From: Lyngbya aestuarii BL J | GTDB lineage: Bacteria > Cyanobacteriota > Cyanobacteriia > Cyanobacteriales > Microcoleaceae | Length of the DNA stretch: 64,000 bases | Reading direction: 5' to 3' | NCBI RefSeq assembly: GCF_000478195.2 | Contig: NZ_AUZM01000002.1 | Span: forward strand, 62,001-126,000 | Shown: piece by piece, positions 25,767 through 33,591 of the stretch | Position numbering within the stretch: position 1 is the first letter of the stretch | Layout: the number at the start of each line of letters is the position of its first letter | Made by a program: the position numbers and the translations under genes | The notes under the pieces: generated by a model | The model's input: the letters and a program-made list of their open reading frames with translations, nothing else | What the model was told of the DNA's origin: nothing | Database searches by the model: none

Positions 25767-26067
25767 TTTTGATCAACTTTTGAGGTGTATTACATCACAA
25801 AAATGTTGATTTTAACGATGACTAAATTAATTGTTTGATATACCCTACCCCTCTCTATTGAATATTTATTCAGCTTTCGTCGTAGTGCTATAAACTTTCT
25901 ATTATTACACAACTAATTGTTAACTGTGTGGTTTTCAATTTTTTTTAATCAATGGTAACTAACAATACTAAAAATTATTAAATTTCGTTATCTTTTTAAC
26001 AAAAAATAAAGAAAATATAAATTAAATTAAAGTTAGAGAATTCTAAAAAACTTAAAAAATAGTCAAT
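25767..26067. other. AT-rich intergenic region, nothing recognised
   Basis: About 300 bp of very AT-rich sequence between petN and the cupin gene, with no visible repeat, tRNA or open frame. It presumably holds the promoter of the cupin gene. Confidence 0.4.
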
Positions 26068-26523
26068 ATGAGTTTAATCAAACAAGTAGAAATCCGTTCT
26101 TTAGAATCAATTAAAACGGGAATGATTGAGTTTTATACTCCCCAAACCAGTCACGAAACCTTGCTTGTTCAAGTTCCTCCGGGTGCGGTTGAAGACTTAT
26201 TTGTTCATCACTTTCAAACCGATCAACTTCTCGGAGTCCGAGGAACTTTTGTGATAGCAATCTTACAAAATCGTCAATATCATTATATTCCCGTTAGCGA
26301 TCGCATTCCCGCAGTTATTCAAATTCCCCCCGGTGTTCCTCATGGTGCGATTAACCTGAGTTCTGAACCCTGTTTAGTTGTGAATGCCGTTTTACGTCAT
26401 GGAGAACCCCACCAACGAGATTATCGTCCGATGCAGCCTCCCTTCCCTTACGATTTTGCTGAGGTGGAATCACTTTTGCACTCGTTAAATATTCCAATTC
26501 CTTTAGGATCGACTCTCAATTGA
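26068..26523 (+). CDS. Cupin-fold (RmlC-like) protein
   Basis: A 151-residue small beta-barrel-type protein. The segment LLVQVPPGAVEDLFVHHFQTDQLL has the cupin motif 1 flavour (shown by DLFVHHFQTDQ), and IPPGVPHGAINLS (about 89-101) is the PxxxHxxxN motif 2. FRGTFVIAILQNR-like beta strands lie between them. It lacks the full dTDP-sugar epimerase signature, and the substrate is unknown. No signal or membrane segment. It ends DFAEVESLLHSLNIPIPLGS. Confidence 0.65.
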   Translation: MSLIKQVEIRSLESIKTGMIEFYTPQTSHETLLVQVPPGAVEDLFVHHFQTDQLLGVRGTFVIAILQNRQYHYIPVSDRIPAVIQIPPGVPHGAINLSSEPCLVVNAVLRHGEPHQRDYRPMQPPFPYDFAEVESLLHSLNIPIPLGSTLN

Positions 26524-26587
26524 TAGATTAATGATCACAAAAACGTGCTAAAATACGATTTTATTAATACAGTTTAGGAGGAGTATT

Positions 26588-26833
26588 TTGGCCGTTATAC
26601 CAGTTAAAGTAAAACCCAATTCTAAACAACAATCAATGCTTAAAGACGAGGAGGGGACTTATATTATTCATCTCAAATCTCCTCCTGTCGATGGCAAAGC
26701 TAATCAAGAATTAATTAAAGTCTTGGCAAAGCAATTTAATATTCCCAAATCTCAAGTTACAATAAAATCCGGTTTATCCTCGAAAAATAAATTAGTTGAG
26801 TTGCCCGATTCCTGTATAATCAGTGAGGACTAA
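26588..26833 (+). CDS. DUF167 (UPF0235/YggU) family protein
   Basis: An 81-residue protein of the widespread DUF167 family. The motifs [28 protein letters not shown] and [17 protein letters not shown] are diagnostic of the YggU fold. Function is unknown across the family. A good AGGAGGAG ribosome-binding site eight bases ahead selects TTG (26588) as the start codon, since no ATG is near. Cytosolic. Confidence 0.88.
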   Translation: MAVIPVKVKPNSKQQSMLKDEEGTYIIHLKSPPVDGKANQELIKVLAKQFNIPKSQVTIKSGLSSKNKLVELPDSCIISED

Positions 26834-26944
26834 AGATTTGAGTTGCAAGGATTAGTTTGATGATAGAATAATGTTGATAGTCATCAAGGAAGCTATTCAA
26901 GCTGGAAATGAGTCCTTTAATTCAAGATCAGAGCATGAGTCAAT

Positions 26945-27181
26945 ATGGCAACTATCGTTGAACATCAAAAAAGTGGAAAACGTTATATTGTAATGGGAAC
27001 TGGGTTTGGGATTTATAAATCAGCTCGCAATAATGCGTTTTTTGAGTGGGCTGTTGTCGAAGAAGAAGATAATTATCATTTAGTCGCCGTTTGCGATCGC
27101 AAAGGTAAAATTAAATGGTTTTATTCTGATGATTTAGTTGTTGTTGAGGTGGATGGAAAGCCACCTGAAGATTTACTTTAA
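26945..27181 (+). CDS. Small conserved hypothetical protein (78 aa)
   Basis: A 78-residue acidic protein beginning MATIVEHQKSGKRYIVMGTGFG and ending VEVDGKPPEDLL. It has an all-beta pattern (FEWAVVEEEDNYHLVAVCDR, shown by WAVVEEEDNYHLV, and IKWFYSDDLVVVEV) suggesting a small SH3-like barrel. I recall similar small proteins in other cyanobacteria, with no function assigned. ATG start, no signal peptide, and a 44-bp gap to the convergent DUF1848 gene. Confidence 0.6.
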   Translation: MATIVEHQKSGKRYIVMGTGFGIYKSARNNAFFEWAVVEEEDNYHLVAVCDRKGKIKWFYSDDLVVVEVDGKPPEDLL

Positions 27182-27224
27182 CCCCGATTAGTTTATAACC
27201 AAAATTGATGATATTTTTGACAAC

Positions 27225-28202
27225 TTAGAAAAGAGAAGGATTAATTATTTCTGCTTTTTTTGGTTTCTTACGATACTCTCGTGTAGTTAAGTCAATCCCA
27301 CATAATTCAGGTGGTCGCCAGAGAACTGTATCACTTGGATCATGTTCCTGTAAACGCTTCACAGCAGTTTCATGCTTATTCGTAGCATAACAGTATTGAC
27401 ATCCAAAAGTACAGGTTTCATAGACACCTATATCGGCAGATTCAACACAACCACAATCCTGTCGAGTTGGTGCAGCTTTTAAGCGATGATGAATATCAGG
27501 TTGTAATTTTTGCAGCAGATCAAAATCAATGCAATGTGCTTTTTCAACTCCCTCACCTACAAGTTGATCATTACAGCAAGAATACAACGTGATTCCTCTT
27601 GATGTAGCAATATCCCGTATTTTTTCAACCAGTTGCTTTTGCTGTTCTAACGTTGGATGTTGAAATTGGATTTGATTTTGTCGTGCAACTTTGCCTAAAT
27701 TTCGTTCGGTTTTTTGATAAAAATCAACAAAGGAAAAATAGCAGCGTTGGGTGTAACCCTCCAACTGCTGACTGAGATAGTCAAACTGTTTCACATGATA
27801 GGATTCAGGTGTTATATTGCTCAGTATAATCGGGTCGTAGCGCCACTGGACTTGATGAGATGAAAGCTGTTGAGAGAGTTCTTGAAAGGCTTGAATCGCC
27901 AATTTTAATGGAGGATTATGGTTCTCTATTGCTTTTTGATATCCAGTTATGGTGAAATGAAAGTAGAAACAATAGCCTCGATTTTTGAGCAAATCAAGAT
28001 AAGGCATTAATTGTCTGGGGTATCGCGTCCAAAATACGATTGCTAAACAGTCTTCTGGTCGAAGCGAAACTCGATAAACCTGCTTACTCACGGGGTTGAG
28101 TCGATGACAAAACTCAGCCTCTATGCGGTTGAGAAACCACTGAGAGTAAAAAGCCGGGATATCAGTTCGACGACTAGCACTGATGATTTTCATTGAATTC
28201 AC
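27225..28202 (-). CDS. DUF1848 family protein with CX3CX2C cluster motif
   Basis: A 325-residue protein that I assign to DUF1848 from the opening KIISASRRTDIPAFYSQWF (5-23), the VFWTRYP motif (57-62) and the C-terminal cysteine region. Near its end DCGC (249-252) is followed by CTFGCQYCYA (264-273), a CX3CX2C triad like that of radical-SAM enzymes but at the C-terminal end instead of the N-terminal strand. An iron-sulfur cluster is therefore plausible, though enzyme activity is unproven. It is divergent from the methyltransferase/reverse-transcriptase pair with only about 50 bp between starts, which hints at shared control. The gene opens the AT-rich accessory island. Confidence 0.75.
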   Translation of the reverse strand: MNSMKIISASRRTDIPAFYSQWFLNRIEAEFCHRLNPVSKQVYRVSLRPEDCLAIVFWTRYPRQLMPYLDLLKNRGYCFYFHFTITGYQKAIENHNPPLKLAIQAFQELSQQLSSHQVQWRYDPIILSNITPESYHVKQFDYLSQQLEGYTQRCYFSFVDFYQKTERNLGKVARQNQIQFQHPTLEQQKQLVEKIRDIATSRGITLYSCCNDQLVGEGVEKAHCIDFDLLQKLQPDIHHRLKAAPTRQDCGCVESADIGVYETCTFGCQYCYATNKHETAVKRLQEHDPSDTVLWRPPELCGIDLTTREYRKKPKKAEIINPSLF

Positions 28203-28252
28203 CTAGTGAATCTCTACAAACACTATAACACTTATTGACTTTATCATCAACA

Positions 28253-29071
28253 ATGGCGGAACCCAGATCATTTCATCCTTTGATTCAAGAAGCCTACACT
28301 GGGGTACATCAGTGGCTATCTAAGCAGCCAGCAGCAGCAGGATATAGCCAGGTTCCCTATCCTTATCGTGATCAAGCAAAGATGGATGAGTTGCTCACGA
28401 AAGAAAGCTTAAAAATGGCAGCAGCTCAATTTTCTTATTTCTTTCATACTCACTATTTCAAAGTGATACATACCTTCGATCAGGTTCTTACTAAGACTTA
28501 CCTGTTGAACTGGATTGAACAAAACAAAAATATATGTATTCTTGATATTGGTTGTGGAGGCGGAACCGGATCAATCGCTTTTTTAGAGATACTGATTCGC
28601 CTGAAAGAAGAAGGATATCTGCGTCAATCACTTAATATTTACTGCGTGGGTATAGATATTAATGAATTTACTTTGGTAATTTATCACCAGTTTATGACAG
28701 AGCTAAAGCCTAAACTTGCTACACTCAATATTAACTGTGAGTTTGATATCATACCTAATCGGGTATTAGAAGCTTGCTCTAAAGCCAGAGATTTGTTAGA
28801 GAAAAAACGCGAGCAATGGAATCTACCTGTTTTGCCCCGAGTCTTAATGATTCATTCCACAGTTGTCGATTTACTTAAAGAGCAGCATGAAACTCAAATC
28901 AAAAAATATAAGAGCTTGCAAAGACTAGGAATTGATACAAATTGTATTTCCGAAGATTACGCAAATTATAGCAGAGAATATGCTCCAAATTATAGACAAG
29001 TTTTGGAGGAAGTTCCAATAGATAAATTATCTGTAATACAATCGGTACAGATAGAGACTCAAAACCTGTAA
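28253..29071 (+). CDS. SAM-dependent methyltransferase-like protein coupled to a reverse transcriptase
   Basis: A 272-residue protein with a helical N-terminus (about 1-92) and a class I methyltransferase core. Motif I is ILDIGCGGGTGSIAFLE (about 97-113 from the ATG), and the next strand ends YCVGIDINEF with the acidic ribose-binding position. No clear catalytic NPPY or DPPY tetrad is seen, so a DNA N-methyltransferase is not indicated; the acceptor is unknown. The frame opens at TTG 28235, but ATG 28253 is preferred. The stop is 5 bp before the ATG of the downstream reverse transcriptase, so the two are almost certainly co-transcribed and probably act together. Confidence 0.7.
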   Translation: MAEPRSFHPLIQEAYTGVHQWLSKQPAAAGYSQVPYPYRDQAKMDELLTKESLKMAAAQFSYFFHTHYFKVIHTFDQVLTKTYLLNWIEQNKNICILDIGCGGGTGSIAFLEILIRLKEEGYLRQSLNIYCVGIDINEFTLVIYHQFMTELKPKLATLNINCEFDIIPNRVLEACSKARDLLEKKREQWNLPVLPRVLMIHSTVVDLLKEQHETQIKKYKSLQRLGIDTNCISEDYANYSREYAPNYRQVLEEVPIDKLSVIQSVQIETQNL

Positions 29072-29076
29072 AGGCG

Positions 29077-31338
29077 ATGGAAGATGCTCTCGATCAAGAA
29101 TTTCGTAAAAAGTCCCATTCTGTAACCTTAAATATTGGTGAGCAGAAAAAACAGACAGTGAACTTTATAAATCCTAGAGGCTGTTATTGGAGAGAATCGG
29201 CAAAACATCCAAGAGAAAATTATCATGCAACCTTCTATTTAACTGTTGTGACAATTTCTAATCAGCATTTGGCTAAAGATAAAGATTGGCAAACAGTTAC
29301 CAGTTTAGAAAATTTAGAATTGGCTTGGGTACACGCCAGACGTTATTTGTTACATGAGTCATTTTTTGATGATGTTGAGATTCGCTTATTTGAAAGAAAT
29401 CTTACTCAAAACTTGAAATTACTTCAACAACAACTTATGGCATATCTAGAAGAAGTTGCTCATCAGGAGGACTATCTTAATTACAAATTTGTTAAAAGTT
29501 CATCACAGAGTCGTCCCCGAGCTTTATCTAGACTAGAAGGAGAAATTTTATCTGTATCAATTGTCCAAAAACTGGGTGATAATTCATTGCTACAAGGAAA
29601 TAGCTACGCTTATCGTTTAAATTGCAATAAGGATGAGACAGAATATCTTTATCGTCACCGTATCGATGCTTACAATGATTTTGTTAAAAAGGCACGAGAT
29701 AATGCAAAAAACTATGAAAATGCTGTAGTTATCCGAGTCGATATAGAATCATTTTATACAAAAATAATACAGGATCATCTAATTGAGTTGACAGGAAAAA
29801 CATTTTCAGAAAGTCAGCGTATTGGTTGGTTACTGAGAGTTTTACTGGACAAAAAATTGAATGAGCATGAAATCGGATCAGGGATTACTCAAGGAAGTAT
29901 TGGATCGGGATTTTATGCAAATTTATACCTAAAATCTGTTGATGCAATATTTGGTTCGCAACCTACTGATAATCAGTGGGATGCAACGCTTTATCGATAT
30001 GTGGATGAGATGATTATTATTGTCCCCGATCCTAACGATAAAGATGAAGTTTTGGACATACTAACAAAAACTTTAAGTGATCTGGGATTAAATCTCAATC
30101 GAGATAAAACGGAAATCTATACTCGGGTAGAAGATTTTCTAGAAACTGTACAAGAAGATCAGTTGTTAAACGACTTAGAGGATAATTTTGATGAATTAAC
30201 GAATTTGTTATGGATTGGAAGTTCAAGTCTTCGTAGAGAATTTGAACGGTCTTATAGAACAGATGATGATGATTTATGGTGGCATCTAGTAAAAAGATTC
30301 AAATCCTGTTTGAACTCTATTCAAATTTATGTTGATCCACCCCGTTTAAGTAGAAAAGTCTATCGATTTTTATTCGATTCTGAAGAGCGTAAAACACAAT
30401 TAAAAAATCAGCAAGAGTTAGTGTTCCCAGAAATCCCTTATGATGATTTGAATGATTCTATCTTGAACTGGGCTAGAGCTTTTGAAAGCCTAAATTTGGA
30501 TTGGATACAGAAAAAAAATGAATTAAGCAATCAGTTTATTCGGTTATTTCAAGAAAGTTTAACCGATTTAAAAGAAATGCAAAACAGTAAAAAAAACGAA
30601 CTAAAAAAAGCAAATAATATCAAAAAACAATTGGAGAGACGCATACGTTTTGCTCTTAATAAACTGTATTGGTTGGGATTACAAGAAGTTAAAAAAGAAA
30701 TTGTGGATATTCTCTGTTATACACCCTGGATTTTCCCTGAACCACTACAAGTTATAGAAAATCTAGCTCGTCAAGGAGGAGAACATGAGGTGATAAAAAT
30801 ATTAGAATTTTATCAAGATCAAACAACATCTTGGAGTGAATATATGAGAGCGGTTACTCTTCGGGGAATTCGATTTTTACCCGCAATAAATGAGTATGTA
30901 TGGGAAAAAATGGTTGAATATTCAATAGAAAAAAGGGTTGAATATCCGACAGGAAAAATGGTTGAATATCCAACAGGGGGTACAATCGTAGAATGTTTAA
31001 TGTCTACAGAAACTTGGCTTCACTTGAGTCATGTTGCACACCAGTTCACCACAGAGGATCACATTAATGCTATTTATCAAGCTTTGGAAAGCGATCCTCC
31101 TCCTATGAAAAGATTGAGAAAGAACTATATTTTGATTTTGGGAATGTACGATAAAAAAATTAACATGGAAGTTTTAGGAGAAGATAGTGATTATATGCTT
31201 GATGAAGCTTTTAAAGTGGCGTTAGAGGGGAGTGATTCGGATTTATTTGAATATGAAGAACCGAAAATAATTCGAGATAAATATTATAGCGGTAAACGGC
31301 AATCAAACGCAGGTAGTATATCGGATTATATGTACTAA
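29077..31338 (+). CDS. Reverse transcriptase of unknown/abortive-infection type, YVDE active site
   Basis: A 753-residue protein. The reverse-transcriptase palm holds motif A RVDIESFY (220-227, Asp222), motif B ITQGSIGSGFYANLYL (270-285), motif C YRYVDEMIIIV (306-316), where YxDD reads YVDE, and motif D LGLNLNRDKTEIY (336-348). About 215 residues precede motif A and an all-helical region of about 390 residues follows it (LARQGGEHEVIKILEFY among others, HEAT-like). It has no maturase, group II intron or msr/msd retron features nearby. Long helical C-termini are typical of Abi/UG reverse transcriptases used in phage defence. Defence is inference. Divergent neighbour: the DUF1848 gene. Confidence 0.8.
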   Translation: MEDALDQEFRKKSHSVTLNIGEQKKQTVNFINPRGCYWRESAKHPRENYHATFYLTVVTISNQHLAKDKDWQTVTSLENLELAWVHARRYLLHESFFDDVEIRLFERNLTQNLKLLQQQLMAYLEEVAHQEDYLNYKFVKSSSQSRPRALSRLEGEILSVSIVQKLGDNSLLQGNSYAYRLNCNKDETEYLYRHRIDAYNDFVKKARDNAKNYENAVVIRVDIESFYTKIIQDHLIELTGKTFSESQRIGWLLRVLLDKKLNEHEIGSGITQGSIGSGFYANLYLKSVDAIFGSQPTDNQWDATLYRYVDEMIIIVPDPNDKDEVLDILTKTLSDLGLNLNRDKTEIYTRVEDFLETVQEDQLLNDLEDNFDELTNLLWIGSSSLRREFERSYRTDDDDLWWHLVKRFKSCLNSIQIYVDPPRLSRKVYRFLFDSEERKTQLKNQQELVFPEIPYDDLNDSILNWARAFESLNLDWIQKKNELSNQFIRLFQESLTDLKEMQNSKKNELKKANNIKKQLERRIRFALNKLYWLGLQEVKKEIVDILCYTPWIFPEPLQVIENLARQGGEHEVIKILEFYQDQTTSWSEYMRAVTLRGIRFLPAINEYVWEKMVEYSIEKRVEYPTGKMVEYPTGGTIVECLMSTETWLHLSHVAHQFTTEDHINAIYQALESDPPPMKRLRKNYILILGMYDKKINMEVLGEDSDYMLDEAFKVALEGSDSDLFEYEEPKIIRDKYYSGKRQSNAGSISDYMY

Positions 31339-31420
31339 TCTAGCATTAAGTAACCATTGAGAAAATGTTTAAAATCTATTTTTTGCGATCAGATTGCCTG
31401 TTAAAACTCAGACAAAAGTG

Positions 31421-33424
31421 TTAACCTTTCTTTCCAATTAACCAATAAGTTTTCATTTTCCCCCGTCCTTTAACAGAAGTCATCCCTCTATATTCCAAAT
31501 AATAATGATCTTTTAATCGTTGATAAGTTTCTTCTGTAACTTGAATTCTTCCAGGTTCTCCAGATGACTCCATTCGAGACGCAATATTCACCGCATCTCC
31601 CCACAAATCATAAATAAACTTTTTAATTCCAATTACCCCCGCAACCACTGAACCTGTATTAATACCAATTCTAATTTGAAACCGTTCGCAGTCTTCAATC
31701 TCTCCTAAAATCGTTTCAGCTTGAAAATTTTCCATCACAGCTTGCATTTCTAACGCCATCTCTGCTATTGCTTCGGCGTGATTTTCTTGGGGAAGGGGTA
31801 AACCGCCAACCACCATATAAGCATCACCAATGGTTTTAATTTTTTCAAGTTTATATTGTTCAGCTAAATGGTCAAAACTGGAAAATAATTTATTCAGTAA
31901 ACTTACCAATTTTATCGGGGGAACCTTGGCGGATAAAGGCGTAAACCCAACAACATCTGCAAACAAAATTGTTACTTCTTCCATAGCTGAAGCAATGGTT
32001 CTTTCTCCTTGTTTGAGTTGATCTGCAATTGCTTTCGGGAGAATATTCAAGAGTAATTGTTCAGATTTTTCTTTTTCATAACGCAACTCATAAGTTCGTT
32101 CTTCCACTCGTTGTTCTAGTTCTTCATTGGTTTTTTCTAACGCCGTAAAAGATTCTTGCAGTTGTTGAGTCATACTGTTAAAAGATGTCGATAAAATCCG
32201 CAGTTCTTTGATGTTTTCCCGTTGAACCGATTGATTAAAATCCCCGTGAGCGATCGCTTGGCTGGCTTGACTCAGGCGGGTAATTGGAAAACTAATTAAA
32301 CGGGCGGTAATTAATCCTAAAATTGTGGTAATAATTAGAGCAATAATACTGAGTAAAAAAGTCGTGCGATTGTTGCTATGAATGCGAGCCATAAAATCGG
32401 ATTCTGGGACTACTAACACAATTAACCAATCCAAACCCCGACCATCTTTAAACGGTAAAACTTCGACAAAGTGACGTTCGCCTGCGAGTTGAAAATCGAA
32501 GTGTTGAGAACGGCGAATATTTTTGAGGTTGCCATAATTTTTTTTTAAATATATAGCCGTTTTATTAACTAACAAGTTGCGGCTTTCTGAGGCTTTAAGC
32601 GGCATTTCATTTTTCACTCTTAATCGATCATTACCCGAACTTGAAATCAATTTACCCGAACGATCAACAATAAACGCCTCTCCCGAATTCCCAATCTCTA
32701 ATTTTTGTAGAAATTTCCGTAATTCCTCCGATAATAATACATCAATTCCACAAACTCCGACAAAACTATTGCCATTGGTGCTGTAAGCAGGTAAACTTGC
32801 TGTTATGGTGGGAAGCTGACTGGTAAAATCCAAATAAATCTCGCTCCAAGTCGCTTGACCGGAAGCTTGAGCGGCTCGATACCAAGGACGAATACGGGGA
32901 TCATAAGGGTTAAGTTCGCGGATAAAATACATTCGATCCGCTCGCACATCCAAGCGATATCGGTGCATACTATAGTTAGTTGAAGCGTTACTAATTGTTA
33001 GTTCAAAAAAATTGATATCAGAGGTACGACCCACGCCGATAAAATTCCCCGTTTGTTCTTCCCCACAATAAACACTATTAACATAAGGCGCTATTTTAAT
33101 TTGTTGTAGAAATTGGTTCGCCCCGTCCCCGGAAATAAAATCAATTTCACCTTGAACTATAGCATCCACATTCAAACGATTAATCGAATGAAGTGCGTTA
33201 ATATAACTTCCAAGCTGTTGATTAATTCTGGCGGTGAGTTCATTTCGCAGTTGAGACGCCAAATCATTAACCGCTTGTTGGGCATTATAATAAGAAAAAT
33301 AGCCGACTAAACCAACAGTTGTCACCACCTGGGTAATAAACGGAACAATCAAAACGGTTCGCAGGGAAACATTAGCTGCTTTATGCTGTAACCATTGTAA
33401 AAGTGCGGAGGAACTAACCACCAT
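31421..33424 (-). CDS. Adenylate/guanylate cyclase with Cache sensor and HAMP
   Basis: A 667-residue membrane receptor cyclase. A first transmembrane helix (about 23-45) leads into an extracytoplasmic dCache-type sensor (50-345; IRPWYRAAQASG and FIVDRSGKLISSSG are typical). Then follow a second helix (about 354-375), HAMP (376-430), a coiled coil and a class III cyclase domain (about 475-665). Metal-binding aspartates are in ILFADVVGF (Asp490) and IGDAYM (Asp534), and WGDAVNIASRME is the purine/transition-state region. It matches the CyaA-type receptors of filamentous cyanobacteria. The EKIK pattern favours cAMP over cGMP, but this is inference. Confidence 0.93.
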   Translation of the reverse strand: MVVSSSALLQWLQHKAANVSLRTVLIVPFITQVVTTVGLVGYFSYYNAQQAVNDLASQLRNELTARINQQLGSYINALHSINRLNVDAIVQGEIDFISGDGANQFLQQIKIAPYVNSVYCGEEQTGNFIGVGRTSDINFFELTISNASTNYSMHRYRLDVRADRMYFIRELNPYDPRIRPWYRAAQASGQATWSEIYLDFTSQLPTITASLPAYSTNGNSFVGVCGIDVLLSEELRKFLQKLEIGNSGEAFIVDRSGKLISSSGNDRLRVKNEMPLKASESRNLLVNKTAIYLKKNYGNLKNIRRSQHFDFQLAGERHFVEVLPFKDGRGLDWLIVLVVPESDFMARIHSNNRTTFLLSIIALIITTILGLITARLISFPITRLSQASQAIAHGDFNQSVQRENIKELRILSTSFNSMTQQLQESFTALEKTNEELEQRVEERTYELRYEKEKSEQLLLNILPKAIADQLKQGERTIASAMEEVTILFADVVGFTPLSAKVPPIKLVSLLNKLFSSFDHLAEQYKLEKIKTIGDAYMVVGGLPLPQENHAEAIAEMALEMQAVMENFQAETILGEIEDCERFQIRIGINTGSVVAGVIGIKKFIYDLWGDAVNIASRMESSGEPGRIQVTEETYQRLKDHYYLEYRGMTSVKGRGKMKTYWLIGKKG

Positions 33425-33530
33425 AAATTTGATCCATTAGCCAAACACTTCAATATCTTTGTGGGTTAGCACTGACCAATAAACACCATTCTCATCAGTT
33501 TAATCAATCTCCCCTGTTTACTATAACAAG

Positions 33531-33557
33531 CCCCTACCTAAATAAATTAGATAGGGG
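33531..33557 (-). terminator. Stem-loop after the transketolase-like gene
   Basis: CCCCTACCTAA (33531-33541) pairs with TTAGATAGGGG (33547-33557) with one wobble pair, forming an 11-bp stem about 35 bp beyond the stop of the minus-strand transketolase-like gene. There is no T tract, so termination efficiency is uncertain. Confidence 0.45.
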
Positions 33558-33591
33558 AGGAAATCAACTAACCAAATTTGAGAGTTGAGAC

